Assembly: GCA_028386065.3 (NCBI GenBank)
Contig: JAKUCV010001126.1
Span: 109,640 to 173,639, forward strand
Direction of reading: 5' to 3'
Source of the DNA: Turnera subulata
Lineage: Eukaryota; Streptophyta; Magnoliopsida; Malpighiales; Passifloraceae
Length of the DNA stretch: 64,000 nucleotides
Position 1 is the first letter of the stretch; every line of letters begins with the position of its first letter. Position numbers and translations under genes: made by a program. Positions 1-12,040 of this stretch are shown piece after piece. The notes below the pieces were generated by a model. It searched no databases, was not told the DNA's origin, and was given only the letters and a program-made list of their open reading frames with translations.

Positions 1-57
1 AGGTAAGGTCAATCTTTTCCTTATAGAGCTCAGGAGTTTTGATGAGTGCCCAAAAGT

Positions 58-155
58 TCAGCAAAACAGAACATGAGAAAACACATAGGAAGCATCCATT
101 GCTGTTTCCGAGTACACCCCCAATGCCTGCAGGAGCCGGAGTTCCATATACTCAC
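58..155 (-). other. possible terminal exon of an unrecognised gene (weak)
   Basis: On the minus strand an acceptor-like TATGCAG ends at position 156. It is followed by an open frame of about 32 codons (starting Gly-Glu-Tyr-Met-Glu-Leu-Arg) that stops at TGA 58-60. The residue mix looks protein-like rather than random, with a Leu-rich helix-like stretch, but I do not recognise a family. No upstream exon is found in the next few hundred bases. It could be the last exon of a gene with a distant start, or chance. Confidence 0.2.
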
Positions 156-160
156 CTGCA

Positions 161-1083
161 TACACTTAAGCATGATTTTTTTTTTTTTAATGGTAATCGT
201 TTGTCTTATTAATGAAGAAATAAGGAAATACACCAAGTTGGTCAAGAAGTTAGGTGACGAAACCATAGTCCAAGCATGATTACAACCTTGGTTACCTAAA
301 CATTCGGGTTTCCTACGCTAATCAAGATAACATGGACAAAAATAAACATGACATCAATTAGAACCTCAAATTGCATCCGGATGGGTTTATTATCCTTCAA
401 TATAAAATTCCATCAATTCTTCTTTAAACAAAAGTCTGAACACAAAACCTCAGCTTGTTCACACTTCTAACAAAATTGACATACGACATACAGCACATTA
501 CTAATTCTTCCTTAACCTAAGCATAGCTCCTGTCACATATCCCATGGATTGCAATTCTGCTTGAATCATACGTACCATCTTTCAGTTTGCAAATTGCAAT
601 CAATTGACATTGTCTCGTGGTAGTGCAAAATCGCAAATATTGACCGTTAGCAGATTTTTGCGCTATAACGAGACAGAGTCACTTCAAATTATCATAAGCC
701 TAAATTATATTCAGAACTCAAGCTTGCTGCTAGATTCCACCGGACTGCAAAACTCAAAGAATGTCATAGGGCACAAAATAGACATTTTGAATCGAAAGCT
801 ACAACTAAATTGATGTACCTAATGTAGGACCAAATATGGGGTGGATTTGTCAACGCAGTGAAAATAGCTGACAACAACATATTGTCGTGTAAGAATTGAA
901 AATTCGCTTCAATTACTGTATCCTTACACCAGCGGCCAAAGTAGGACCCATCCTGCATATACCGATAGTTGAATTGCTAGTTATCTTCTCAAACTTTAAT
1001 TATCTTTCTTCCATCTTATCTTGAAGTGCCACTGTAAAAGTGTGAATAACACACTGAAAGTGCACCATTCTAAGCAAACAATT
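161..1083. other. intergenic / promoter of the first oxygenase gene
   Basis: AT-rich sequence with no convincing coding frame. The short open frames here lack codon structure or homology that I can recognise. The last few hundred bases should hold the promoter and 5' leader of the oxygenase gene starting at 1084. No certain TATA box was fixed. Confidence 0.5.
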
Positions 1084-2458
1084 ATGGTCTCCACATTCAA
1101 CCTCGACTATGATCGATTAAGCGAACTGAAAGCTTTTGATGACACAAAAGCTGGTGCTAAAGGACTTGTTGATGCTGGGATTACCAAGGTCCCTCGAATT
1201 TTCCATCATCCACCCGATAATTTCTATAATAGTTCGCTTGATTTAGACACCAAGTTCACTTTCCCAATCATAGACCTTAAAGGGGTCGATCAATGTTCGG
1301 ATCAACGCAAGGCGATTGTCGAAAAAGTCCGAAATGCATCAGAGTTCTTGGGTTTCTTTGAGGTAGTCAACCATGGAATTCCTGAGGGAGTTCTGGAGGA
1401 AATGAAGGAAGGGGTGCGTAGGTTTCATGAACAAGATCCTGAGCTCAAAAAGATGTTCTATACTCGTGACTATATGAAGAAGGTTGTGTACAATAGCAAC
1501 TTCGATTTATATAGTGCACCAACCACTAATTGGAGGGATTCAATATATTGTCTCATGGCTCCTGATCCTCCACAGCCAGAAGAATTGCCCTCTGCTTGCA
1601 GGTAAGCACCCAGTTCATTACTAGATATTTTCTTTACGGGTATTATTTTTCTTTTGACATGCTGTGTTCAATTCGTCAGGTTAATTTTCTTCATTATGTG
1701 GATTACTTAATATTGTAAAACTTAATCTGCAGAGACGAAATCATGTTGTTCTCCAAGGAGGTAATGAAATTAGGAAATTTACTATTTGAATTATTATCGG
1801 AGGCTCTTGGTCTGGACCCAAATCACTTGAAAGATATGGATTGCTCTGAGGGGCTTGCTGTGCTAGGCAATTACTACCCTGCTTGCCCCCAGCCAGAGTT
1901 AACTCTGGGTGCAAGCAAGCACGCTGATAGTGATTTCCTAACAGTGCTTTTACAAGACCACATTGGTGGCCTGCAGATTCTCCACCAGGATCAATGGATT
2001 GATGTCCCTCCCATTCCCGGGGCTCTAGTTGTTAACATTGGAGATCTTCTGCAGGTAAACATACCCAAGAAACTTTGAAGTGCAGTTTGAGTGAAAATTG
2101 ACTTTATGGACCAGACAATGCCAATATAATTGTATGATTGTTGACTTGAAGTTGTGATGCATATAGTGATACCTATATGCCTAATTGTCTTATATTGATT
2201 TTGCAGCTTTTATCAAATGACAAGTTTAGAAGTGTGGAGCACAGAGTATTGGCAAACCACAGAGGACCAAGAATATCTGTGGCGTGCTTCTTTAGCACAT
2301 TTCTTATGCCAAAATCAAGACCCTATGGGCCTATTAAGGAGTTGTTAACGGAGGAGAATCCCCCAAAATACAGGGAAACAACCGTGAGAGAGTACAGTGC
2401 CCACTACAAAGATAGAGGGATTGATGGAACTTCTGCTCTGCTGGATTTCAGGCTTTGA
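1084..2458 (+). CDS. 2-oxoglutarate/Fe(II)-dependent dioxygenase, 1-aminocyclopropane-1-carboxylate oxidase homolog type (3 exons)
   Basis: Coding exons are 1084-1601, 1733-2054 and 2207-2458, all with GT/AG borders and matching phases, giving 363 residues. The open frame extends upstream without an ATG, so ATG 1084 is taken as the start; what follows has the usual N-terminus of this family ([12 protein letters not shown] at about 13-24). A DIOX_N domain (about 60-165) precedes the double-stranded beta-helix. The iron ligands are visible: H236 and D238 (HAD) and H292 (EHR). R302-x-S304 binds 2-oxoglutarate. Length and intron number fit the plant 'ACC oxidase homolog' (E8/2A6-like) group. That group sits apart from true ACC oxidases, so a role in ethylene synthesis should not be assumed; members act on specialised metabolites and the substrate here is unknown. 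It looks intact and is the only complete member of a tandem cluster on this strand; broken relatives lie at 8642 and 12,584. Confidence 0.93.
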
Positions 2459-2641
2459 ACTTGGGACCTTGAAAAGGACATTATCACAGAAAGAGTCAGT
2501 GAAGTTGTTTTAAGTTGCACTTGTGCGTTGGAGTGAGATTCAATTGTGCGTTGGAGTTATTAGTCATTTAGCATTCACTGAAGTTGTTGTAATAGAACCG
2601 CGTTGCATTATTAGGAACTGCTCAAAGAACAATGTTGTTTC

Positions 2642-3224
2642 TGTTGGGGAAACTCGGGTAATTTCCCCTCAACTAGTGAATTGAACTGATTCGATAATTC
2701 CCAAGAAAGATGGCCTAGCCTATCTCCTTAGACAGAATTATCATTCCAAGATAAATCTCCAGGAAAGACTGGAGGAATTATGGTTCACTTAAAACCCAGC
2801 CTCTTAGATAGGACTTACTTGCACAGTGTTTTAATTCACAACTTCACCCGACAAAAGGCGGCTTAGCCGGCCAACAAATGAAGCAAGGCGGCTTTGCCAG
2901 CCAACAAAGAAATAAGGCGGCTTAGCCGGCCAATATTGAATACTAAATAAATGTGGAAATTAAAGGCAGAATAAAAGAAAGAACACACTAAAATTGTTAA
3001 CGGAGTTCGGCCAATTATGCCTACGTCTCCGGAGCACTGCTCTTTTTATAGGAGAAGAATTAGTACAATTGTGAGGATACAATGTACTCTTATTTGGGAT
3101 ATCAACAAAGGGATGTGAGGGGTCTTATTTATAGCCTTTTCCAACCCCTCACTCCCACTTCCTAATAGATGTGGGATTGCCAAAATAACAACATCATGTT
3201 CACATTTGTTCACACTTACAACAA
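2642..3224 (-). repeat. 3' LTR of the 2642-8006 Copia element
   Basis: 583-bp direct repeat of 7418-8006. It ends TGTTG...CAACA and contains a run of GGCGGCTTAGCCGGCC-type short repeats (about 2856-2930). On the element strand it is the 3' LTR because the polypurine tract abuts it at 3225. Confidence 0.93.
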
Positions 3225-3317
3225 TCTCCACCTTGGTGTTATTTGTAATCCCACCAATTCCAATCTTCTCAACCAAATAAGGAACAGTACTTCCAACTCG
3301 CGCCATCTGGCGCCAAC

Positions 3318-6300
3318 TCAAATATGCAAGATATTGACCAAATCTAAACAATGTTTAAACTTGGTCTTCGTCACCACCTTTGTCATCATATCTGCAGGAT
3401 TCTCCGTAGTCAAAATCTTCTGGAGAAGTATCTCTTCTTCTTCGAGAATCTCCCACACAAAATGATAGCGAACATCAATGTGCTTCGTCCTTGCATGAAA
3501 GACTTGATTCTTTGCTAAATGAATAACACTCTGACTGTCAGAATATACCACAAGTTGTTTCTGACCAACTCCCAAGTCTTTTAGCAACCCATGAAGCCAA
3601 ATTGCCTCCTTCACAGCTTCTGTAATAGCCATATACTCTGCCTCCGTTGTAGACAAAGCCACCGTTGACTGTAAAGTCGACTTCCAACTAACAAGGGCCT
3701 TTGCTAATGTGAACAAATAGCCCGTTGTTGATCGCCGCTTATCCAAATCTCCTGCATAGTCTGAATCACAATATCCGACCACTCCTTGACTAAGTGATTC
3801 ATCCTGCTCAAACATTAAGCCAACATCTACGGTATCTTTGATATACCGAAGAATCCATTTCACAGCTTGCCAATGACCTCTGCCAGGATCATGCATGTAT
3901 CTGCACACAACACTAACAGCTTGTGAAATATCTGGTCTCGTACACACCATTGCATACATCAAGCTTCCGACAACATTGGCATAAGGGACTTTTGCCATGT
4001 ACTCTCGTTCTTCATCTATCTGCGGAGATAACTGGTTGCTAAGCTTCAAATGAGGAGCAAGTGGAGTACCTACATGTTTTGACCCTTCATTCATGCCAAA
4101 ATGTTGTAGTACTTTCTTCAAATATTATTTTTGAGTCAGCCAAAGCTTGCCCCTCTCTCTGTCCCTACTTATCTCCATGCCGAGAATCTTCTTGGCTTCT
4201 CCCAAATCCTTCATCTCAAACTCTCTACTCAACTGAGCCTTCAACTTGTCAATTTCATCTTGGCTCTTTGCTGCTATAAGCATATCATCAACATATAAGA
4301 GTAGGTAGATATAGGACCCATCTTGAAGTCTGCTCAAATACACACAATGGTCGTATTTGCTCCTTGTGTACTTCTGACCCAACATAAACTTGTCAAACCG
4401 TTTGTACCACTGCCTTGGAGATTGCTTCAATCCGTACAACGACTTGTCTAGTTTGCATACCCAATTCTCTTTACCAGCAACTTTGTATCCATCGGGCTGA
4501 GTCATATAGATTTCCTCCTTCAAGTCACCGTGTAAGAACGCGGTCTTCACATCAAGTTGAGCTAGCTCCAAATTCAACTGTGCTACCAAGGCCAATAGGA
4601 TTCTAATGGAGGAATGCTTCACAACTGGAGAAAATACCTCATTATAATCAATTCCCTCCTTCTGAGCGTAGCCTTTAGCCACCAATCTTGCCTTGTAGCG
4701 AATATCATTCTTGTCAGGAAATCCTTCTTTCTTTGAAAATACCCATTTGCATCCAATTGCCTTCTTTCCCTTCGGTAGTTATGTCAACTTCCTTGTCTTG
4801 TTCTTCTGAAGAGATTTCATCTCCTCCTCCATTGCCTCTTTCCAACTGCTACTTTCAGAACTCCGAATGGCTTCTGAAAAAGTGAAAGGAACATCATCAA
4901 CGACTGGAAGTGCATAGGCCACCGTTTCAATGAGACGTTCTGGTTTACTCCTTTCTCGTCTCGGTCTACTAGTGGCAATTGACTCGAACTGCTGCGTAGG
5001 TTCTTGGGCCGGAACCTCTTCTTCATTTGACTCTTCCTCTGTTAATGGAGAGTCACCATTGATGCTCTTAGCTGGGATCACCATAGTAGGCTCAAACTCC
5101 ACCTGCTTTGATACACACTCCACCTATTGTGAAGTACCACCAGCTTCTTCTGGATTTACCTTAGTCAACATGGCAGATTCATCAAAGGTAACATCCCTGC
5201 TGATAATAGTCTTCTTTGCCTCTAGGCACCAAAGACGGTATCCCTTCACTCCAGCATTAAGACCCATAAATAGAGCCTTCTTCGCTCGTGGATCTAACTT
5301 TGATTCATTCACATGGTAGTATACAGTGGAACCAAACACACGTAAAGAATCATAATCAGTAGCAAGTTTTCCAGACCATACCTCCAAAGGGGTCTTGCCA
5401 CTTAAAGCAGAATGTGGCAACCGATTAACAAGATGTTGAGCATATGTCACAGCCTCAGCCCAAAAATTTCTGCCTAGCCCAGCATTAGACAGCATACAAC
5501 GAACTTTCTCCACCAATGTCTTGTTCATACGCTCTGACACCCCGTTCTGCTGTGGTGTTTTTCTGACTGTGAAGTGCCGAACTATGCCACAATCTTGGCA
5601 TATCTTCAAGAAAGGATCACTCGTATATTCTCCACCATTGTCTGTTCGGAGAACTTTAATCTTCCTTCCTGTCTGGTTCTCAACCTGAGTTTTCCATTTA
5701 AGGAAAATCCCAAGCACTTCATCCTTCTTCTTCATTGTAAACACCCACACTCTTCTGGAAAAATCATCAACAAAAGTGACAAAATAGTGTCTACCTCCAA
5801 GAGATGGAGTCTTCGCAGGTCCCCATACATCTGAATGCACATAGTCCAAAATCCCCTTGGTATTATGGATAGCAGTGCCAAACTTCACTCTTCGTTGCTT
5901 TCCCAGAACACAATGCTCACAAAATTCCAATTTGCAAGTCTTCGTACCTTTCAACAATCCCTGCTTGGCAAGAATTTGCAAGGATTTTTCACCAGCATGT
6001 CCCAAACGCATATGCCACAGCTTCGTTGCCTCTGCATCCTTCTTGCTTCCAGAAGTTACTGCTGCAACTGCCCCAATTACTGTACTACCTTGGTAGTAAT
6101 ACAGATTATTCTTCCTCACACCTTTTAACATCACCAATGCTCCTGATGTTGCTTTAAGAATTCCATCTCGGATAGTGACAACTAGGCCTTTTGATTCTAA
6201 AGCACCCAAAGAGATGAGATTCTTCTTCAACTCTGGAACATATCGAACCTCTCTCAAAATTCTGGTGGATCCATCATGATTCCTCAGCTTGATTGAACCT

Positions 6301-7346
6301 ATCCCAACTGTTTTGCATGGATTATCATTGCCCATGAAAACAACCCCGCCATTGAGCTCTTCAAACTCAAAGAACCATTCCCGGATGGGACACATATGGT
6401 AGGTGCAACCTGAATCCAAAATCCACTCATCTGCTTGTGATGTTGAGGGTGAACCAACCAAAGAGACTTCTGACTCTGCATCACTCTTGCATTCTGCAAC
6501 ATTTGCATCTTGTGGAGTCTTTTCTCTCTTCTTCAACTTCGGACAGTCTTTCTTCCAATGCCCTTTCTCATGACAAAAGGCACACTCATCTTTGGCAACT
6601 CTGCTTTTGGACTTGGATCTTCCTCTTCTCCCCTTTGTCTGGCTTTGTTGTCGTCCTCTAGCCACTAAGGCTTCATCTGCTGCAGGTGCTTTGTTCTTCA
6701 CTTTATCTTGTTGTCTCAGCTCGTGACTATACAAAGCAGAACATACAGCCTCCAATGATACATTCTCCTTCCCATGAAGTAGAGTAGTCTCCAGGTGCTC
6801 GAATTCATCGGGAAGAGATGATAACAGCATCAAAGCCAAGTCTTCATCTTCAAATATAACATCTAAATTGAACAGGTCTGCTACTAATTTTTTAAACAGA
6901 GTAATGTGTTCATTCATTGTAGAACCTGGTCGATACTCGAACCGGAACAATCTCTTCTTCATCAGAAGCTTGTTTTGACCACTTTTCTTCAAGAAAGTGT
7001 CTTCCAATGCCTTCCACAGTTTGTGTGCAGAAACTTCATTTTTGAAAGCATATTTCTGCTCCCTGGACAAGCACGATCGAATTGTTCCGCAAGCCAACTT
7101 GTTTACATCGGCCCACTCCTTGTTACTGATATCGTCAGGTTTCTCTTCTTCAATAGCAACATCAAGTCCCTGCTGGAACAGCGAGTCAAGGACCTCACAC
7201 TGCCACATGCCAAAATGACCGGTACCATCAAATATCTCCACAGCAAGCTTCGAACTAGATACTGGGATCCTCGACCATCTGGATGTGGAAACCATCTCTC
7301 CTGATTGTATACTTGATGTAGCCTGTTTTGAACCTGCTTCCGCCAT
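3318..7346 (-). pseudogene. Copia gag-pol polyprotein with three in-frame stops
   Basis: One reading frame of 1,342 codons runs from ATG 7346 to the final stop at 3318. It is cut by TAG at 5124-5126 and TAA at 4779-4781 and 4125-4127, with no frameshift seen. Domains in order: gag (first about 230 residues), a CCHC zinc knuckle (CAFCHEKGHWKKDC, about 254-267), aspartic protease (ILDSGCTYH, about 311), GAG-pre-integrase (about 425), integrase core with HSDVWG, RTDNGGEY and PQQNGVSE, reverse transcriptase with YVDDML, and RNase H with STTEAEY. The 740-residue gag-protease-integrase part is open; the stops fall between integrase and RT and inside RT. It cannot make a full polyprotein without readthrough. 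It is transposon-derived and not a host gene. Confidence 0.93.
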
Positions 7347-7417
7347 TACAAAATCAAAAGATAGTATTCAACAATTACAAATAGCCCAAAGGACGAACCT
7401 TCGGCTCCGCTACCACT

Positions 7418-8006
7418 TGTTGGGAAAACTCGGGTAATTTCCCCACTACAACAAACTAGTGAATTGAACTGATTCGATAATTCCCAGGAAAGATGGCCTA
7501 GCCTATCTCCTTAGACAGAATTATCATTCCAAGATAAATCCCCAGGAAAGACTGGAGGAACTATGGTTCACTTAAAACCCAGCCTCCTAGACAGGACTTA
7601 CTTGCACAGTGTTTTAATTCACAACTTCACCCGACAAAAGGCGGCTTAGCCGGCCAACAAATGAAGCAAGGCGGCTTTGCCAGCCAACAAAGAAATAAGG
7701 CGGCTTAGCCGGCCAATATTGAATACTAAATAAATGCGGAAATTAAAGGCAGAATAAAAGAAAGAACACACTAAAATTGTTAACGGAGTTCGGCCAATTA
7801 TGTCTCCGTCTCCGGAGCACTGCTCTTTTTATAAGAGAAGAATTAGTACAATTGTGAGGATACAATGTACTCTTATTTGGGATATCAACAAAGGGATGTG
7901 AGGGGTCTTATTTATAGCCTTTTCCAATCCCTCAATCCCACTTCCTAATAGATGTGGGATTGCCAAAATAACAACATCATGTTCACATTTGTTCACACTT
8001 ACAACA
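7418..8006 (-). repeat. 5' LTR of the 2642-8006 Copia element
   Basis: 589-bp copy of the 2642-3224 repeat with a small insertion (about 6-7 bases near 7443) and scattered substitutions. The primer binding site follows it directly on the element strand (7403-7415). Confidence 0.93.
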
Positions 8007-8011
8007 GTTTC

Positions 8012-8641
8012 ATATGTTTGTTTTCTTTGATACTGATAATGTGCCCTACGTAGGCGCGGATCTAGGAGGCCAAGCAGGGCCAGGCCCCCAAAAGTTTAGG
8101 TCGTTTTTTTTTTTTAACTTATCGTAACCTTGTTTGCCTTAGCTCTACACGATAGCTTTTTTTTTTCTTTTTTCCTGTAAATCTGTTATTCAAAATTAAT
8201 TATTGTAATTAATCCACCAAGTATATAAATTGAACCAACCAATGCAGAGGGACCAAAAAATGTAAATATATCCAATCTAAATTTTTTCTGCTTTAGGATA
8301 AAATTTTACGAGTATTATCAAAATATCTTGCGAGTAATCTAATCTCCAATCCCCATGCGAAACATAACACGTTACAAAATTGCCCGTAATTCAGCCGTAG
8401 GCACGCTGCACAACCGTAGGACACGGAGGAATCCTGACACCTCCTCACTCTGAATTTACGATTGCAACGTTTGGTTAGCTTGATTGGCCCCGTGAAGTTA
8501 TTTTGCTTATTAATACATCCAAGGGCTCTGGCCCCCGTTCCACCAAAACAAAAAAAAAAAGAGATTATAAAATTTTTGGATTGAATTCAATGCACGTGGT
8601 CTCATCCACGTTGAATTAACACAACACAAAGGCCGTCCTAT
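8012..8641. other. intergenic, old repeat debris
   Basis: AT-rich spacer. From about 8050 to 8560 it contains GGCCCCC-type segments near each end (about 8071-8092 and 8525-8545) and poly-A/poly-T tracts, which look like worn transposon ends. I could not fix a family or target duplication. No gene was found. Confidence 0.3.
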
Positions 8642-8973
8642 TATGACAGTAAAAGCGAGTTAAAGGCTTTTGACGATACACAAGCAGGCGTCAAGGGCTT
8701 GTAGATGCTGGGGTGACAAAGATTCCACATATTTTCTTCAAGACTGAAAATTTTCCTGATAAGCACAAGCCATCAGGAGCCAACTTGCAGCTTTCCATTC
8801 CAGTTATTGATCTTGGAGGCATCGGAAAGAAAGATCCAAGTTCACGCAAGGAGACCATTGACAAGGTTGGAGATGCATGCAGGGAGTGGGATTTCTTTCA
8901 GGTGATCAACCATGGAATTCCAGTTAATGTTATGGACGAGATGGTCGATGGCATCCGGAAATTTCATGAACTA
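8642..8973 (+). pseudogene. truncated, frameshifted 2OG oxygenase (ACC oxidase homolog) copy
   Basis: The frame starting near 8642 gives a family-type SELKAFDDT segment, then stops at TAG because one base is missing around 8699-8701. The +1 frame resumes with DAGVTKIPHIFF and continues through the DIOX_N domain (DFFQVINHGIP at about 8890-8922) to RKFHEL at 8973. At that point homology stops and Copia sequence begins. No start codon in frame and no catalytic domain are present: the His/Asp iron ligands of the family lie further downstream and are lost. It is a dead relative of the gene at 1084 and of the fragment at 12,584, which it resembles more closely by eye. Confidence 0.88.
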
Positions 8974-11094
8974 AATAATAGAATGTTTATAATAGATAGA
9001 CATGTAGTTAGTAATCTGTAGTTAAGTATTCTGATTTGTAATCACAGTTAGGACTCTTGTATCCTACTGGAATATTAATACACATCAGGACCACCATCAT
9101 CTAGTGCCTGGTATTCAAACTCTTCATGGTAGCGGAACGGATATTCAATCTTTGAAGTCTGTCTTGCATTCCTCTTCTCAATATGTCTTCTCCTACAACA
9201 TCCTCTTCAGTCCTCTCCAGTTCTTCCGCATCCCCTTCTCCCCCTTCTTTCTCAGCTCCTACTCTTTTGGCTCCTAATTTCATGGTCCATTCTGTGCTTA
9301 GTGTCAGTAACATTTGCAATTATGTTCTCGCTAAGCTTGACTTTAGTAGTTACTTAGTTTGGCAGAGTCTTCTTTACACAGTCTTCCAGTCCCATCAGGT
9401 CGTCGACCATATTGATAGAACTGGTGTGCCACCGGAAGCTTTTATTCCTTCTTCCACTCCTAATAACCCACCCGAACCAAACCCTCTCTACACACAATGG
9501 AACCAAATCGATTGTACCCTTGTTACATGGATTTATGCAACCGTAAGTCTGATTATTTTAAATCATATTGTCAGGCCTGGATCCTTCCCTATTACCGCAT
9601 AGTGTGGTTGCATATTGAGCAACTTTTCCATGACCATGTTCAGCTCGCTATATGGAGTACCGTTTAGCCTTTGTTAACTCAAAACAAGGGAATTTATGAG
9701 TGATTATCTCCAGTCTATTTGCAATATAGTTGATAACCTAGAGTCTATTGGTAGGCGTTTGAGTGATGATGATGTAGTCATGCAAATCTTAGATGGGCTC
9801 CCAGATGAGTACAATGATCTTGTTACTTTGTTAACTTCTAAATCTCCTCTCCCTTCTTTCTTTGAACTTCGTTCGATGCTTTTGCCCTAGGAAACTCGTA
9901 AGTCTAAGCGATCCTCTTCTTCATCTTCTACTTCTCTACATGATTCCTCTCAAGCTCTTTTTTCCCAGCAACAGTTTCGTGGTAATGGTGATCGAGGGGG
10001 TCGTGGTGGGCGAGGTGGTCGTGGCTTTTCTTCTCCACGTCCTCCTTCATCTTCTTGGCAATTTTCTTCTTCTTCTTTTTCTTCACGTCCTCCACAACAC
10101 TTTGGCCCTCACTTTTCTCCTAATACTCAATTTCCTCCACGTAACAATTATGTGTCTCACCCCACTCGACCACCACGCCCTCAGTCTTCCATTTTGGGAC
10201 ACGCTCCTGTCCAATGTCAACTACGTGATGGTTTTATTCACACAGCTAAACATTGTCACCAACGCACGTTTGCAGGTGTTCATGAGAAGCAAAGTCAAAG
10301 TCCTCTCTGGTTTGTTGACACTAGTGCAACAAGTCATATGACAAATTCTCCAGACTCACTCGATTCTTTCTAGGAGTATAATGGCACAGATTCTGTCCAA
10401 GTGGGTGATGGTACCGTGTTTACCGATCACACACATTGGTGTTAAGGTTTTTTGTTTTGGATCTTTTGCTTTTCCTCTTCTTAATGTTTTGGTGGTTCCA
10501 CACCTTACTAAGAATCTTCTTTCTGTTAAGCGTTTTGCAATTGATAATGATTGTTCCATTGTTTTTTATTCTCTTGGATTTTCTGTGAAGGGGCGTCATT
10601 TTCGCCATCAACAATTTGGTGTAGTGACTCAGGTCCTCTTTACACTTTTAAGGTGTTCACCTCACAACACTCTTCTTCACATTAAAATTTAGCTGTCACA
10701 CGCGTCTCTGCAAATTTGTGGCATTGGCGACTTTGTCACCCCGGCGCACCTGTCATGCAACAATTTTCTTTTCAATTTCCAGAACTCTCTTCTTCTCCGA
10801 ATAATGATGAATTTTGTACAGCTTGTCAATTGGGCAAGCAAAAACAACTTCCATATCCAAAGTCTTTAGAGCCTTGCTTAGGTTTGTTTCATGTCATTCA
10901 TTGTGACGTGTGGACATCACCGGTTGTCTCTTTTAGTGGCTTTAAGTATTATGTTTTGTTTCTTGATGAGTATTCAAGATTTTGTGGGTTTATGCGTTGA
11001 AATTTAACCATGAAGTTTTTGATAAATTCCAGTAGTTGCATATGCCGAAATAAAAACACAATTTAATCAACCTATTCATTATCTTCAAAGCGAT
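8974..11094 (+). mobile_element. truncated Copia retrotransposon (5' LTR remnant, gag, protease, partial integrase)
   Basis: It starts where the oxygenase pseudogene breaks off. About 8983-9106 looks like a short 5' LTR followed by a primer-site-like TGGTATTCAAAC. Gag reading frames follow (9183-9602 and 9696-9890). A Gly/Arg-rich stretch (about 9960-10,030), a protease motif WFVDTSATSHM (about 10,311) and a GAG-pre-integrase part (WHWRLCHPG at about 10,718, CxxC LGKQ at about 10,830) come next. The integrase start (HCDVW at about 10,900) ends at the residues QSD (11,086-11,094). Several stops and frameshifts interrupt it. The protease has Ser where Gly is normal (DTGA to DTSA). No RT, RNase H or 3' LTR remains. 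The gag style suggests the Retrofit/Ale group; that is inference. Confidence 0.82.
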
Positions 11095-11600
11095 AAGTTT
11101 TTTGGGTTAGTAATTTTGTATACAACATGCAGCTCTTAACCTTAATCAATCTTGATTTTTTTAGTTCTGCGGAAATTTTTTATATATTAATTAGTTGCAA
11201 TTATGTCAAAATACAAACTATTATTAAGTGTATTACTAGTCTGGACCGTAACTTGTTAAAGACTATTATAGTTTGGGCGTAGGTCCCTCTGGTCCTAAAA
11301 GTCCTTAAGGAAGAAAATTCAATGGCGCCTCGCATTGTCCTTCACAAACGGAAACAACCAATATCATTTTTTCTTCTGACTAAAACCCAGTCCACAACAT
11401 GTGGCGCAGAATAACTACTAGTAGAACAAATTAATCACGCAACGAGAATAGTTTGCAGGTCACTCAAATCATTATAAGCTATAGTTTCGTTTTTGTCCTC
11501 TCCCTCCTTTTCTATAGCAATTCAATGTTGACACAACACAATTTTGTTGAACTCCTGGTACACTCTCCCCGGGGAGGAAAAAGAGTGACGCAAATTAGGC
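11095..11600 (+). repeat. duplicated promoter/leader of an oxygenase gene with no gene behind it
   Basis: Two blocks match the region upstream of the oxygenase fragment at 12,584. Block 1 (about 11,103-11,215) matches about 11,660-11,775 and shares TTTTGTATACAACATGCAG. Block 2 (about 11,265-11,570) matches about 12,060-12,550: the GTCCCTCTGGTCCTAAAAG-type stretch, the ATCATTTTTTCTTC stretch, TTGCAGGTC, and TTGAACT(C/G)CTGGTA. The copy ends where the ATG and first exon should begin. It looks like a leftover of a tandem duplication whose coding part was deleted or never included. Confidence 0.65.
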
Positions 11601-11829
11601 CATTTTTGTACCTTATAATTTGGATAATTTTGTAGTTTAAATTTGTAACCTTGAATGGTTAGTTATTTTGTATACAACATGCAGCTCTTAATTAACCTTA
11701 ATCCCTAGTGTTTTAGTCGTCTTCGGTTAGTTTTATTTTTTCGGGATGTATTAAAGTTGCAATTCTTATAAAAACTATAAAGTATTAATTAATCATATTA
11801 GAATTGCATATTGGTGGAATTGTATCTCT

Positions 11830-12040
11830 TTTATATAGGTTCTCAATTTTTTGTGTCCAACATGTAAACAAAACACCGAATACTGTTGCTGACTGGCTTG
11901 CGAAATTTGTTGCAAGAGCTGACTTTTGTGGGTTAGGCATTCTGCCAGACCCCCCTAACTTTTGAAACTTCATTCTGAGGACATCTTCACCCTGATTAAT
12001 GAAGTTGAATGATGGTTTGTTCAAGAAGAAAAAAAGAGTT
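11830..12040 (+). mobile_element. 3' end of a decayed LINE (RNase H tail)
   Basis: The plus-strand frame reads NKTPNTVADWLAKF (about 11,866-11,907) and continues to a stop near 11,960. This is the typical end of the RNase H domain of plant LINE ORF2. An A-rich tail (GAAGAAAAAAAGAG, about 12,023-12,037) follows. The piece splits the second copy of the duplicated promoter region, so it landed after that duplication. Only the C-terminal segment remains. Confidence 0.55.

Larger units (their letters stand above)
2642..8006 (-). mobile_element. complete Ty1/Copia LTR retrotransposon, Tnt1/Tork-like, minus strand
   Basis: Two direct LTRs (2642-3224 and 7418-8006) start TGTTG and end CAACA. The whole is flanked by the 5-bp target duplication GTTTC (2637-2641 and 8007-8011). 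On the element's own strand the primer binding site (7403-7415, TGGTAGCGGAGCC) lies next to the 5' LTR and resembles the initiator tRNA-Met site TGGTATCAGAGC. A polypurine tract (3225-3237, complement CCAAGGTGGAGAT) borders the 3' LTR. The two LTRs differ by about a dozen substitutions and one short indel (counted by eye), so the insertion is fairly recent. It lies about 180 bp downstream of the intact oxygenase gene, in the opposite orientation. Confidence 0.95.

Noticed and set aside
1021..1083. upstream extension of the first oxygenase frame
   Set aside because: It has no ATG before 1084, and family members start at the segment encoded from 1084.
8050..8560. possible old DNA transposon with GGCCCCC-rich ends
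   Set aside because: Inverted match is too short and no target duplication was seen.
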